Under the pieces are notes generated by a model. The model did no database searches. It had not been told where the DNA came from and saw only the letters and a program-made list of their open reading frames with translations. From a virus, in IMG/VR virus record IMGVR_UViG_3300027747_000687, positions 1-21,199 of that record: a DNA stretch of 21,199 bases; one strand, 5' to 3'. This document shows, piece by piece, positions 12,104 to 18,973 of this stretch (positions are counted from its first letter, which is position 1; each line of letters opens with the position of its first letter). Made by a program: the position numbers and the translations under genes.

Positions 12104-12442
12104 ATGAGTAACTATGATGCCACTGGTGGCGAACAAGGATGGATTATGAAAAGCAAATTAAATGAATTGAGATTGGATGCTGGTATTGCCAGAATTGAGA
12201 ACCAACAATGGTTATGTGTGCTGGACAAAGAAACTGGCATGATGATTGACCCCATGATTGGGTTGGAAAAGTTCGCCGAGTTGATTGTCAGGGAATGTGC
12301 CGCTCTTGCTAAATCTAAGTCTGAACGTATCCAATCAATGGAAACAGATGACCGTGGTGACCAGGCACAGATACACTCTCTAGCCTGGCAGTTTGAAGAA
12401 TTCGGATATGAGATAAAGAAACATTTTGGAGTCAAAGAATGA
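12104..12442 (+). CDS. Paralogue of the preceding small phage protein
   Basis: A 112-residue protein sharing FAELIVRECA and the end IKKHFGVKE with its upstream neighbour, so the two arose by duplication. This copy ends cleanly, overlapping the next start as ATGA. AGGAG at 12091-12095 supports the ATG at 12104; an internal ATG at 12146 (MKSKLNEL) is a possible second start and would fit the family's usual N-terminus. The function of this family, seen in many phages, is unknown. Confidence 0.8.
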   Translation: MSNYDATGGEQGWIMKSKLNELRLDAGIARIENQQWLCVLDKETGMMIDPMIGLEKFAELIVRECAALAKSKSERIQSMETDDRGDQAQIHSLAWQFEEFGYEIKKHFGVKE

Positions 12443-12573
12443 AATGGATAGCATTTGTACTAGTGATTATGGTTATATCTTTTCAAATGAAGGACCAACC
12501 TCGTAGGTCTTTATGGAACTCGGGGTCTCCGGTAACAGTTAAGGAAGCTATATGCCTTGGATTGAGAATGTAG
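12439..12573 (+). CDS. Very small membrane peptide
   Basis: A 44-residue frame starting MKWIAFVLVIMVISF, one clear membrane segment or uncleaved signal, followed by a basic polar tail. It overlaps the upstream stop by ATGA and overlaps the next gene by 22 nt. Position and coupling support it; no function can be given. Confidence 0.55.
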   Translation: MKWIAFVLVIMVISFQMKDQPRRSLWNSGSPVTVKEAICLGLRM

Positions 12574-13019
12574 CGGCAACTGATGTATCAACTAAGTATC
12601 ACCACGATGCCGGTGAGAATAGTATGTTGATTAGCATTACCGATCCGGCAAGTTGGAGACCGACTCCTGCACATAAGTTTAAGGAAATTCATCATTTTGA
12701 ATTCTTAGACATTGAAAAGAATGACGAGTGTTTAGATGAAGCCATGCGTTGTAGTCAGGAACAAGCCGATGAGTTGGTAAGACTGTTACAATATGCACTA
12801 GAAAATAGAATGAATGTTGTGGTTCATTGTTTTGCAGGTATATGTCGTAGCGGTGCAGTAGCAGAGATTGGCGTACAGTTAGGATTTGATGATGTTGGTA
12901 ATTTTCGTAGCCCTAACTTACTAGTCAAGCATAGAATGATGAATGCACTAGGTTGGGAATACGATGAAAATGAAAAGCCAAACATTGATGATTGGCGCAA
13001 CTTTAAGAATGATGTGTAA
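12552..13019 (+). CDS. Dual-specificity / tyrosine phosphatase-like protein
   Basis: A 155-residue protein with the cysteine phosphatase signature HCFAGICRS: C93 as nucleophile and R99 as phosphate-binding residue (C-X5-R). An upstream Asp in FLDIEKND (about residue 53) could be the general acid. The size fits small dual-specificity phosphatases acting on phosphoprotein, RNA 5' ends or phosphoinositides; the substrate is not known. AAGGAA at 12541 precedes the ATG. The stop overlaps the next start as TAATG. It may remove phosphates from host regulators, which is only inferred. Confidence 0.85.
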   Translation: MPWIENVAATDVSTKYHHDAGENSMLISITDPASWRPTPAHKFKEIHHFEFLDIEKNDECLDEAMRCSQEQADELVRLLQYALENRMNVVVHCFAGICRSGAVAEIGVQLGFDDVGNFRSPNLLVKHRMMNALGWEYDENEKPNIDDWRNFKNDV

Positions 13020-13330
13020 TGGAAAAATTAGTAGTTGATGGTAAAGTAGCAGTGTTGTACAGTCCGGGATACGGTGCTGGCTGGTCTACTTGGAACACCG
13101 TGTATCCAGAAATCATATTTGATCCAGCGATAGTTAAGTTGGTGATAGAGAAAAGATTTGATGAACTTGAAACTTTTGTGACATTGAAATATGAAAAAAT
13201 CTATACCGGCGGATTAATGGATTTAGAAGTTGTATGGGTCAAAGAAGGTAGACTATTTAAAATAGAAGACCACGATGGTAATGAATTTATAGAGTACAAA
13301 GATGAAGAAGATGGTTGGTTTGTGGCATAA
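13019..13330 (+). CDS. Conserved phage protein of unknown function
   Basis: A 103-residue protein with a striking N-terminal segment, VLYSPGYGAGWSTWN, which I recall as a conserved mark of a family of unknown function in phages and bacteria. The C-terminus is acidic with beta-strand pattern (LEVVWVKEGRLFKIEDHDGNEFIEY). No membrane segment. It is coupled to the upstream phosphatase by a TAATG overlap. Confidence 0.83.
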   Translation: MEKLVVDGKVAVLYSPGYGAGWSTWNTVYPEIIFDPAIVKLVIEKRFDELETFVTLKYEKIYTGGLMDLEVVWVKEGRLFKIEDHDGNEFIEYKDEEDGWFVA

Positions 13331-13339
13331 AGGAAAAGA

Positions 13340-13555
13340 ATGTATAAGATAGAAGAAAAAGAATTTGAGACACTTGATTTGGCAATGGCACATGCAAAAG
13401 AATTGAATGTCTTTGTCACAATCAAGGGTGCTAAATTTGAAATATGTGGTAAATTTGGTGTTGATAGTGTTGCTGATGGTAAGTGCCCCGATGGTGTAGC
13501 ATACGATTGGAACAAGGCAAGCCGCATTGGACGAGTTAAAAAGGAAAGAGTATAA
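13340..13555 (+). CDS. Small unknown protein
   Basis: A 71-residue basic protein I do not recognise. It begins MYKIEEKEFETLDLAMAHAKEL, with VTIKGAKFEICGKFGVDSV in the middle and a basic end (ASRIGRVKKERV). AAAGGAAAAG precedes the ATG. It ends the operon that began at the GIY-YIG gene; the repeated promoter cassette starts 20 nt later. Confidence 0.78.
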   Translation: MYKIEEKEFETLDLAMAHAKELNVFVTIKGAKFEICGKFGVDSVADGKCPDGVAYDWNKASRIGRVKKERV

Positions 13556-13574
13556 AAGTATTACCTCCCAAAGG

Positions 13575-13603
13575 TTGACAATAAATGGCTTTGGGTATAC
13601 AAT
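13575..13603 (+). promoter_or_regulatory. Early promoter cassette with inverted repeat
   Basis: TTGACA (13575-13580), 17-nt spacer ending TTTGGGTA, TACAAT (13598-13603). CCCAAAG (13567-13573) before the -35 pairs with CTTTGGG (13589-13595) in the spacer. Confidence 0.88.
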
Positions 13604-13632
13604 AGAGGCTTCTGTAGTGAAAAGGAGCTTTT

Positions 13633-13833
13633 ATGTCTTACGTTGTTTTCAAGCATAACAAAGAATACGGTCCTCGCAAGGGTCTTGAGGGTCCGTTTCA
13701 CTATCCCAATGGTCAGGTTCTGTATTACGATCCTAAAGAAGGTGAGTACTACGATCCTCGTACCGATTTTTACGTTGACCGTGACGAGGTCGCTGAATTG
13801 CAAAATTCAATTTTTGAAGTACTCAAAAAGTAG
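13633..13833 (+). CDS. Small Tyr/Asp-rich unknown protein
   Basis: A 66-residue protein rich in Tyr, Asp and Pro, with the repeated motif YYDP (VLYYDPKEGEYYDPRTDFYVDRDE). I do not recognise a family. AAAAGGAG lies 8 nt before the ATG, and its own promoter lies upstream. A second frame in the same place (13643) reads poorly and is a shadow. A weak AAAAAGT/ACTTTTT hairpin covers its stop codon. Confidence 0.75.
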   Translation: MSYVVFKHNKEYGPRKGLEGPFHYPNGQVLYYDPKEGEYYDPRTDFYVDRDEVAELQNSIFEVLKK

Positions 13834-13841
13834 TACTTTTT
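13825..13841 (+). terminator. AT hairpin over the stop codon
   Basis: AAAAAGT (13825-13831) pairs with ACTTTTT (13835-13841). It is short and AT-only, with its T run in the stem, so termination would be weak. Confidence 0.3.
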
Positions 13842-13856
13842 AGTTATACCCAACGG

Positions 13857-13885
13857 TTGACAATAAATGGCTTTGGGTATATAAT
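13857..13885 (+). promoter_or_regulatory. Early promoter cassette with perfect inverted repeat
   Basis: TTGACA (13857-13862), 17-nt spacer with TTTGGGTA, TATAAT (13880-13885). TATACCCAA (13845-13853) and TTGGGTATA (13873-13881) form a perfect 9-bp inverted repeat around the -35 box. Confidence 0.92.
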
Positions 13886-13916
13886 ACTTGTATTGATTGA
13901 TTAAAGGAGCACACAA

Positions 13917-14189
13917 ATGCGTACACCGACAGTAATTTATGGTTTGAAGAATTCACAAAAATTCCGTGTGATTTTCAAGGGCGATGGCTCTGAAAACGAA
14001 ATTGGATTGTACATGACAATCAGTCAAATGACTACTATGTTTGCTACCACTCTTGCACGTACACTGGTTTGGGAAGCATTACTTCAATTATCATTCATGC
14101 GCCAAGAGGCACAAAGATATAACGAGCCTGTCCCTACAGGTCTCGGTACGACAATTCGCAATAAGCAAATTCAAGTTGATTTAGTTTAA
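13917..14189 (+). CDS. Small unknown phage protein
   Basis: A 90-residue protein: an N-terminal beta part (VIYGLKNSQKFRVIFKGDG), then a helical stretch (MTTMFATTLARTLVWEALLQLSFMRQEAQRY). No known motif. AAAGGAG lies 9 nt before the ATG. The leader contains TTGATTGATTAAAGGAG, shared in part with the copy at 19310. It is followed in operon by a 51-residue gene. Confidence 0.77.
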   Translation: MRTPTVIYGLKNSQKFRVIFKGDGSENEIGLYMTISQMTTMFATTLARTLVWEALLQLSFMRQEAQRYNEPVPTGLGTTIRNKQIQVDLV

Positions 14190-14199
14190 GGAGATAAAC

Positions 14200-14355
14200 A
14201 TGAAATTAGAAACTGCTATCAAGGTCCTGCTCAAAGAATGCGAATTCTTAGGTCAGAATATTTCAGCCCTCTTAGAGGATATTGCACGAAACGGTCGTAT
14301 GACTTATAGCGAAAAAGTAGTACAAGCCGCAAATGTGTATAACAGCCGCGGTTGA
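14200..14355 (+). CDS. Very small helical protein
   Basis: A 51-residue frame starting MKLETAIKVLLKECEFLGQ, mostly helical. AAGGAG precedes the ATG by 6 nt. Its TGA stop (14353-14355) is part of the -35 box of the next promoter. It is not recognised, but the strong ribosome site and exact fit make it credible. Confidence 0.75.
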   Translation: MKLETAIKVLLKECEFLGQNISALLEDIARNGRMTYSEKVVQAANVYNSRG

Positions 14356-14380
14356 CAATAAATGTCTTTGGGTATATAAT
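14352..14380 (+). promoter_or_regulatory. Early promoter cassette
   Basis: TTGACA (14352-14357), 17-nt spacer with TTTGGGTA, TATAAT (14375-14380). The downstream ATCTTAAACAGTT is shared with the copies at 19630 and 20206. The upstream gene's stop TGA lies inside the -35 box. Confidence 0.92.
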
Positions 14381-14413
14381 AGAATCTTAAACAGTTAACA
14401 ACAGGAGTTTGCA

Positions 14414-14881
14414 ATGGGTACACGTTCACTTATCGCAGTTGTTCATGGTAATAACTACAAAACAGTTTATTGTCATTGGGATGGCTATCTATCACACAAT
14501 GGTCGTATTTTGCAAGAACACTATGATTCACCTAAAGCAAACAACCTTGTTGCATTGGGTAATGTCTCTAGTCTCCAGCCCAACATAGGTGAAAAGCATC
14601 CCTTCAGTGCGTTTGACATTCCCGGCATGTCTGCAAGTGCATGGGAAGATAAGTATGGCAACATGACTACATTCTATGGTCGTGACCGTGATGAAGAAGG
14701 TCAAGAGTTTGTCACACACACCAGCAAAGAATCTTTGATTGAACATTTCAATGATGGTTGGTGTGAGTTTTCATATATTATGAAAGATGACACTTGGTAT
14801 GTTATGTATCAAGGTGACGAGAATTTTTACTTGTTGTCAGAAGAATTAGCTAAAGAAAAAAACACGGTAGAGGTAAAATAA
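14414..14881 (+). CDS. Conserved phage protein of unknown function
   Basis: A 155-residue protein beginning MGTRSLIAVVHGNNYKTVYC, with HWDGYLSHNGRILQEHY, a pattern I know from a family of unknown function found in many phages. It also contains FYGRDRDEEGQ and ends in an acidic/basic tail. No membrane segment or known catalytic motif. CAGGAG precedes the ATG, in its own promoter cassette. The stop overlaps the next start (TAATG). Confidence 0.85.
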   Translation: MGTRSLIAVVHGNNYKTVYCHWDGYLSHNGRILQEHYDSPKANNLVALGNVSSLQPNIGEKHPFSAFDIPGMSASAWEDKYGNMTTFYGRDRDEEGQEFVTHTSKESLIEHFNDGWCEFSYIMKDDTWYVMYQGDENFYLLSEELAKEKNTVEVK

Positions 14882-15201
14882 TGAAAAAGGTACTAATTGT
14901 ATTAGCAACATTATTAAGCACTGTTGCCTTTGCTCAGGATAATTCAGATCCTGAGTGCAAGGCTAATCAATTCAATTGTACATTTCAACCTGAACCATGG
15001 AAAGGTACAGTTGAAATTAAACCAATTTCAAATATCGTTGAAACTTGCAATAGATTGATGCAAGCTAATTACACTAATGTTCTAGCATGTACCACTAGAG
15101 TTAGTTCTACTCACTGTATAATTTATACAAAGATTAATGTTTCTATGGCAATTATTGGACATGAATTGCGTCATTGTAGCGAAGGTGCTTGGCACAAATA
15201 A
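14881..15201 (+). CDS. Secreted small HELRH metalloprotease-like protein
   Basis: A 106-residue protein with a typical signal peptide, MKKVLIVLATLLSTVAFA, cleaved before Q19. The mature part has six cysteines, likely disulphide-bonded in the periplasm, and a zincin motif HELRH (94-98) close to the C-terminus in IIGHELRHCSEGAWHK. The third zinc ligand would have to be one of the last residues (E101 or H105). So few residues follow the motif that activity is not certain; it may be an inactive or minimal form. It is coupled by TAATG to the upstream gene. It could act on the cell envelope, which is inferred. Confidence 0.78.
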   Translation: MKKVLIVLATLLSTVAFAQDNSDPECKANQFNCTFQPEPWKGTVEIKPISNIVETCNRLMQANYTNVLACTTRVSSTHCIIYTKINVSMAIIGHELRHCSEGAWHK

Positions 15202-15210
15202 CCAAAAACA

Positions 15211-15239
15211 TTTACAAGGTATGTGTAATCACGTATAAT
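15211..15239 (+). promoter_or_regulatory. Promoter, leaderless type
   Basis: TTTACA (15211-15216), 17-nt spacer, TATAAT (15234-15239). The predicted start coincides with the ATG at 15247. The spacer differs from the cassette. Confidence 0.75.
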
Positions 15240-15246
15240 ATAATAT

Positions 15247-15489
15247 ATGAATGTAACACCTACCGATAATGTTGATGAGTTAATTCGTCAAGCACAGGCT
15301 GCACATGATAACAATGTTAGGATAACCCGTTTTTGGGAAAACTTACACAATATACACAATAAAGAAAGAACTAGGCAAGAGCAATTAAATAGGAACAGGG
15401 AAATGATGATGCTAGACAAACTCTACTATGAAAAGGCTCGAACCAAATCTGTAATGGTCAAGGGCACAAACGTGGATTTATATATTTGA
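15247..15489 (+). CDS. Small helical unknown protein
   Basis: An 80-residue, mostly helical protein rich in Asn, Arg and Glu (ELIRQAQAAHDNNVRITRFWENLHNIHN, then KERTRQEQLNRNREMMML), possibly a coiled coil. Not recognised. The ATG lies 8 nt after a -10 box and has no ribosome site, so it is probably translated from a leaderless mRNA. Confidence 0.73.
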   Translation: MNVTPTDNVDELIRQAQAAHDNNVRITRFWENLHNIHNKERTRQEQLNRNREMMMLDKLYYEKARTKSVMVKGTNVDLYI

Positions 15490-15519
15490 ACTTTCTAACT
15501 TAGAAAAGGTAGTGATTGT

Positions 15520-15744
15520 ATGACATACAAGACAATTTATACAGAGGTTGAAGTTGATGTTGACCTCGAAGATTTTGAGACCGATGACCTAATTGAAGAA
15601 TTAGAAAATCGTGGTACAGGTGTTATGGACTATGGTAATGGTAAAGAAGTGCTTGAATCGCTTTATCAAAAGCGTAGACTTGGATTAGATTATCAAAGTG
15701 AATTAGACCAATTGATTTGGCTTGGCTTGGGGAAAATACTATGA
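15520..15744 (+). CDS. Acidic phage protein
   Basis: A 74-residue protein, with TEVEVDVDLEDFETDDLIEELENRG, a pattern common among small acidic phage proteins of unknown function. Its C-terminal half is helical. A weak AAGG site lies about 12 nt before the ATG. The stop overlaps the next start as ATGA, so the two are coupled. Confidence 0.8.
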   Translation: MTYKTIYTEVEVDVDLEDFETDDLIEELENRGTGVMDYGNGKEVLESLYQKRRLGLDYQSELDQLIWLGLGKIL

Positions 15745-16022
15745 TTAATTTAAAATTTTCAATTGACTACCCTTTTACTAGATTGTCATTCAATCATATT
15801 TTTAGTCGTTGTTGGAATACATTTATCAAAAACAAATATTTTGAAATTGAAGTGTTGCAGGATTGTGAATATCTACTTAACTTTAATTTTAATTGGACAA
15901 CTAGATGCGACCATGCAGGTATTAGACTAGAATTTGGTTTGTTTGGTTATGAGATATTATTTAACCTATGCGATAATAGACATTGGGACTATCACGCAAA
16001 TACTTGGGTGAAAGAAGATTGA
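15741..16022 (+). CDS. Conserved phage protein, DHAG motif
   Basis: A 93-residue protein. The motif CDHAGIRLEFGLFGYEILFNLCDNRHWD, aromatic-rich, resembles a family of short unknown proteins I recall from phages. No signal peptide; the hydrophobic segments are short and look like beta strands. I start it at 15741 (GGGGA before it, ATGA overlap with the upstream stop) rather than at an upstream in-frame ATG. Its stop TGA lies within the next -35 box. Confidence 0.8.
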   Translation: MINLKFSIDYPFTRLSFNHIFSRCWNTFIKNKYFEIEVLQDCEYLLNFNFNWTTRCDHAGIRLEFGLFGYEILFNLCDNRHWDYHANTWVKED

Positions 16023-16047
16023 CAAGTTAATAGAAGTCTGATAGAAT
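16019..16047 (+). promoter_or_regulatory. Promoter with stop codon in -35 box
   Basis: TTGACA (16019-16024), 17-nt spacer, TAGAAT (16042-16047). The upstream TGA stop (16020-16022) lies inside the -35 box. The spacer does not have the TTTGGGTA element. Confidence 0.75.
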
Positions 16048-16071
16048 GATTTTTTAAACAAGGAGAAGTTT

Positions 16072-16473
16072 ATGTTAAGAGGTTTATTTAGAGGTACGTT
16101 GGACATTTTGTATGATAGCCATAATAGTGCTAGGATTAAAATGAACAATCATATTCGTACATTTGATGAGAATACTACTGCCAATACATTTATTAAACAA
16201 AGTGTAATTGGTTTCTGGCGTATGATTTTTGAAATTTTATTGAATTTGTACTTAGTGTTTACACTATCATTAGTAACTGCACTTATTTTATGTGTGGTTG
16301 TTGTAGCTTGGCCATTTACGTTTTTATCTGTAACCTTCACGTCATTAACAGAAAATATATATGACGAAAAAAAATTACAACAACAAGTAACCGCAGAGCT
16401 TGCTAATAAGGAAGCAACAAAAGTTGAACCTTCTATGGATGCTCCTGTAACTAAAATTAAATCTAAGGTATAA
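16072..16473 (+). CDS. Membrane protein, one long hydrophobic hairpin
   Basis: A 133-residue protein with a hydrophobic region around residues 50-90 (IFEILLNLYLVFTLSLVTALILCVVVVAWPFTFL), giving one or two membrane spans. Polar basic sequence precedes it, and the Lys-rich tail ends in APVTKIKSKV. AAGGAGA lies 8 nt before the ATG. Not recognised. It may sit in the inner membrane during infection. Confidence 0.78.
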   Translation: MLRGLFRGTLDILYDSHNSARIKMNNHIRTFDENTTANTFIKQSVIGFWRMIFEILLNLYLVFTLSLVTALILCVVVVAWPFTFLSVTFTSLTENIYDEKKLQQQVTAELANKEATKVEPSMDAPVTKIKSKV

Positions 16474-16475
16474 TC

Positions 16476-17030
16476 ATGGCCACTCTAGTTAAACATGAAT
16501 GGCACCAAGTTGATAGTCAATTTGCACTTGAATTGGATGAAAGTATTCTAAGCGAAATCTACCCTGATTTATCTGAGGATGAGATTGCTGAGAAACTTAA
16601 ACAAATTGAAGAAGGCGAAATTGACGTTGAAGAAATTGTCAATGATGCTTGGGAAAACGATGTTGAACTAGAGTGGGACCGTCAGTATGATGACTGGTGG
16701 ACTGAACGCAAGGGTGGTTACGAAGTTACTTATGAAATGGGTGATGAAGATAGTTGGCATACACCACACAAAGAACCTGAACCTTCACACAAGTGTACTA
16801 AGTGTAAGTGGACTGGTAAAAGTTATGAAACAGGTACAGCACATCTGCGTGAAGATGGTACTGTAATTGAAGATTATTTCAATTCAGACGAAGAATCACA
16901 TAGTAATAAAGATATTTGTCCAATGTGTGATAGTGATACTGAACTAACCGAAGTTGGTCTTAAAGAAAAGCAAGAACGTGATGAACTCATGGCACGTTGG
17001 GCGGCAGAAGAATCGGAAGATGAAAACTAA
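16476..17030 (+). CDS. Acidic zinc-ribbon protein
   Basis: A 184-residue strongly acidic protein. The N-terminal half is rich in Glu and Asp with helices (LSEDEIAEKLKQIEEGEIDVEEIV). The C-terminal half has CTKCKW and CPMCDS, two CxxC pairs about 40 residues apart, the pattern of a zinc ribbon. The acidity might mimic DNA or bind a basic partner; unproven. Two nt separate it from the upstream stop, and AAGG is the only ribosome-site candidate. It overlaps the next gene by 11 nt. Confidence 0.8.
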   Translation: MATLVKHEWHQVDSQFALELDESILSEIYPDLSEDEIAEKLKQIEEGEIDVEEIVNDAWENDVELEWDRQYDDWWTERKGGYEVTYEMGDEDSWHTPHKEPEPSHKCTKCKWTGKSYETGTAHLREDGTVIEDYFNSDEESHSNKDICPMCDSDTELTEVGLKEKQERDELMARWAAEESEDEN

Positions 17031-17238
17031 AGAAGAAATTATCCATGACATGTGCTTGACTTACAGACATGACTATGGGTTGCGTAAAACAGACAACGAT
17101 CCAAATTGGACAGCAGGAATGACTGAACAGGATGCCAAAATGCTTTACAAAACAATGGAACAGATATATAATAACAACGTTGAACCTATCATTGACCACT
17201 ACAAGGAAAAAGAAAATGCATCTAAGACAAATAAATGA
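17020..17238 (+). CDS. Small unknown protein
   Basis: A 72-residue protein starting MKTKEEIIHDMCLTYRHDYGL and with NWTAGMTEQDAKMLYKTMEQIYNNN, helical and polar. Not a family I can name. It overlaps its neighbours by 11 and 23 nt; the ribosome site is weak (GGAAG close to the ATG), so it likely depends on coupling. An upstream in-frame start inside the previous gene is unlikely. Confidence 0.72.
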   Translation: MKTKEEIIHDMCLTYRHDYGLRKTDNDPNWTAGMTEQDAKMLYKTMEQIYNNNVEPIIDHYKEKENASKTNK

Positions 17239-17731
17239 AATAACAGCCCATCAAATTGTTGGTGGTAGTGACTATCAATGGCATTGTTATCCTGACGCCC
17301 GTATGTTAGATTACGAAAGTGATTGTGCTTACATCAATGTGGTGTATAGCACTAGGAACCAAGAAATCTATGATGCTACTGTAAGCATTAACGCTGATGC
17401 ATGGGGTAAAGAAGATAAAGACATGCGACCTTATCGTTGGTTGAATCCTAAGTATAAGGAAGCATACCACCAAGAATGCAAGACTCGCAAAATCAAAAAG
17501 AACATTGCATGGGATGATGTTAAATGGATTGACTTAGAAGTTGCAGAAGATTTCTTAGAGAAGGCTATAGCAATCTTTAATGGTGAATCACATGACACAC
17601 GTGTTCAAGTTCCTATTGAATTGGAAGATGACGTTATGTTACACTTGTGCATGGAAGCACATAAGCATGATATTACACTGAACCAAATGGTTGAGAAAGT
17701 ATTACGTGAAGTAATAAAAACGCATGAATAA
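17216..17731 (+). CDS. Phage protein with C-terminal RHH-like (HicB-type) motif
   Basis: A 171-residue protein in two parts. The N-terminal part, GGSDYQWHCYPDARMLDYESD, is like a phage family of unknown function. The last 40 residues, PIELEDDVMLHLCMEAHKHDITLNQMVEKVLREVI, have the strand-helix-helix pattern of ribbon-helix-helix proteins, ending like the HicB/Arc motif (ITLNQMVEKVLRE). It could bind DNA as a dimer and control genes. AAGGA (17203-17207) sets the ATG at 17216. It overlaps the next start by 8 nt. Confidence 0.8.
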   Translation: MHLRQINEITAHQIVGGSDYQWHCYPDARMLDYESDCAYINVVYSTRNQEIYDATVSINADAWGKEDKDMRPYRWLNPKYKEAYHQECKTRKIKKNIAWDDVKWIDLEVAEDFLEKAIAIFNGESHDTRVQVPIELEDDVMLHLCMEAHKHDITLNQMVEKVLREVIKTHE

Positions 17732-18011
17732 TTTTTTATATGATACATTTGAATGGATAAAAAGTGATTACAAAACTAACAAATTTAGATTTTGTGTTGA
17801 AGTTGTTGCTTGGGGTATTAGCATTGGGTGTGCTATCACAATGGCTGCGACAGTTCCAAATCCACCTTTATTGGCACTTTACCCTGTTTGGATTGCAGGG
17901 TGTGCTATGTACGCTTGGGCTAGTTACACTCGCCGATCGTTTGGTATGCTTGGGAACTACCTATTACTCACAACAATAGATTCAATTGGTTTAATTCGCA
18001 TGTTAACATAA
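17724..18011 (+). CDS. Small phage membrane protein
   Basis: A 95-residue protein with two or three hydrophobic segments (VVAWGISIGCAITMAATV, PLLALYPVWIAGCAMYAWA, YLLLTTIDSIGLI) and a Tyr/Arg-rich turn (SYTRRSFGMLGNY). It looks like a conserved phage inner-membrane protein of unknown function. It overlaps the upstream gene; the overlapping frame at 17764 is a shadow. Confidence 0.78.
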   Translation: MNNFLYDTFEWIKSDYKTNKFRFCVEVVAWGISIGCAITMAATVPNPPLLALYPVWIAGCAMYAWASYTRRSFGMLGNYLLLTTIDSIGLIRMLT

Positions 18012-18020
18012 GGAAAGAAA

Positions 18021-18476
18021 ATGTCAAAGAAACATACAGTATATATTCAAGAAGATCCCATTACAGGTGATTTGATATTGCCTTTCCCTGAGGGCATGTT
18101 AGAAGAAATGGGATGGGATGTTGGTGATACACTTAAATTCAAAACACACAAAGATGGGAGTTTTACTTTGACTAAGAAAGAAAAACAAGATACTGAATGG
18201 GTATTGGTTGAATGTATTAGTACATTTAGACAACGTTATATGGTTGAAGTGCCCAAAGGTAAGGCAGAATGGGCATTGGATACTGTTACAATGAACGAAG
18301 CCAAAGAGTTTAGTCAGGAACATATCGGTGAACAGATTGTTAGTCATCGTGTTGTAACCAAAGAGGAAGCATTGGTATTGTGTGATGTTGACAATGACTA
18401 TGGTAGTAGTTGGCCCGAGGAGACAAAAATGAAAAACTTTTTCACAACTTGGCAAGAGCAAGAAAATGATGACTGA
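18021..18476 (+). CDS. AbrB/MazE-like domain protein
   Basis: A 151-residue protein. Residues 10-52, EDPITGDLILPFPEGMLEEMGWDVGDTLKFK plus the GSFTLTKK strand, match the SpoVT/AbrB swapped-hairpin fold, in which dimers bind DNA (as in antitoxins). The rest is a larger, less recognisable domain (VLVECISTFRQRYMVEVP) resembling a family seen in phages. AAGGAAAG precedes the ATG. It overlaps the next gene by 11 nt. A regulatory role is likely but unproven; no toxin gene is adjacent. Confidence 0.82.
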   Translation: MSKKHTVYIQEDPITGDLILPFPEGMLEEMGWDVGDTLKFKTHKDGSFTLTKKEKQDTEWVLVECISTFRQRYMVEVPKGKAEWALDTVTMNEAKEFSQEHIGEQIVSHRVVTKEEALVLCDVDNDYGSSWPEETKMKNFFTTWQEQENDD

Positions 18477-18777
18477 ATGCAACCCAACTAGTGATTGGAA
18501 AGATACAGAATGGAATACTTTTCGTGATTGGATCAGTGGTGTTTTGAAAACCACTGAGGTTCAAGTTACATTCTACAAAAAGGATGGTACTGAACGCATT
18601 ATGAAATGCACATTAAATCCAGAAGTGTTGCCTCCTGTTGTGGTCAAAGAAGGTAAGAAGGAACGTAAGATTCCTGAAAATTCTATGGCAGTGTTTGATA
18701 CTGAACTTAGAGAGTGGCGTAGCTTTGTTATCAAATCCGTAAGACATATCAGTTTTACCCTAGAATCTAACGGTTGA
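18466..18777 (+). CDS. SH3-barrel-like phage protein (DUF2693-like)
   Basis: A 103-residue protein with VQVTFYKKDGTERIMKCTLN, then a basic segment (KEGKKERKIPENSMAVFDTELREWRSFVIKSVRHI). This is the pattern of the small beta-barrel phage family DUF2693. Its role is unknown. Its TGA stop lies in the next -35 box. Confidence 0.83.
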   Translation: MMTECNPTSDWKDTEWNTFRDWISGVLKTTEVQVTFYKKDGTERIMKCTLNPEVLPPVVVKEGKKERKIPENSMAVFDTELREWRSFVIKSVRHISFTLESNG

Positions 18778-18802
18778 CGATAAATAAGGTTTCTGTTATA
18801 CT
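18774..18802 (+). promoter_or_regulatory. Early promoter, leaderless variant
   Basis: TTGACG (18774-18779), 17-nt spacer beginning ATAAATAA, TATACT (18797-18802). It lacks TTTGGGTA. The predicted start lies at the ATG at 18810. Confidence 0.8.
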
Positions 18803-18809
18803 TATGGCT

Positions 18810-18965
18810 ATGAAAAAAGAAATCTTATCATTCACCGTTAAACAGCCTAAACAACGTCATCACATGATGTTGTTCCAAGCTGGTACACCTTTTAAACAAA
18901 AAGTAGTACAAGATAAAACTCTGTATAAACGCAAACCCAAACACCGCAAAAATCTAGACCTATAA
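18810..18965 (+). CDS. Small basic phage protein
   Basis: A 51-residue basic protein: MKKEILSFTVKQPKQRHHMMLFQAG, ending KRKPKHRKNLDL. It is of the small Lys/Arg-rich phage type. The ATG at 18810 is 8 nt after the -10 box; ATG 18804 (adding Met-Ala) is closer. No ribosome site, so leaderless translation is likely. It may bind nucleic acid, but this is inferred from charge. Confidence 0.75.
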   Translation: MKKEILSFTVKQPKQRHHMMLFQAGTPFKQKVVQDKTLYKRKPKHRKNLDL

Positions 18966-18973
18966 GTAATCAT

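Noticed and set aside
16469-16474. TATAAT just before the gene at 16476
   Set aside because: It contains the upstream stop, has no -35 box and is only 1 nt from the ATG.
18099-18554. Minus-strand 151-residue frame
   Set aside because: Phe/Cys-rich low-quality translation opposite the AbrB-like gene.
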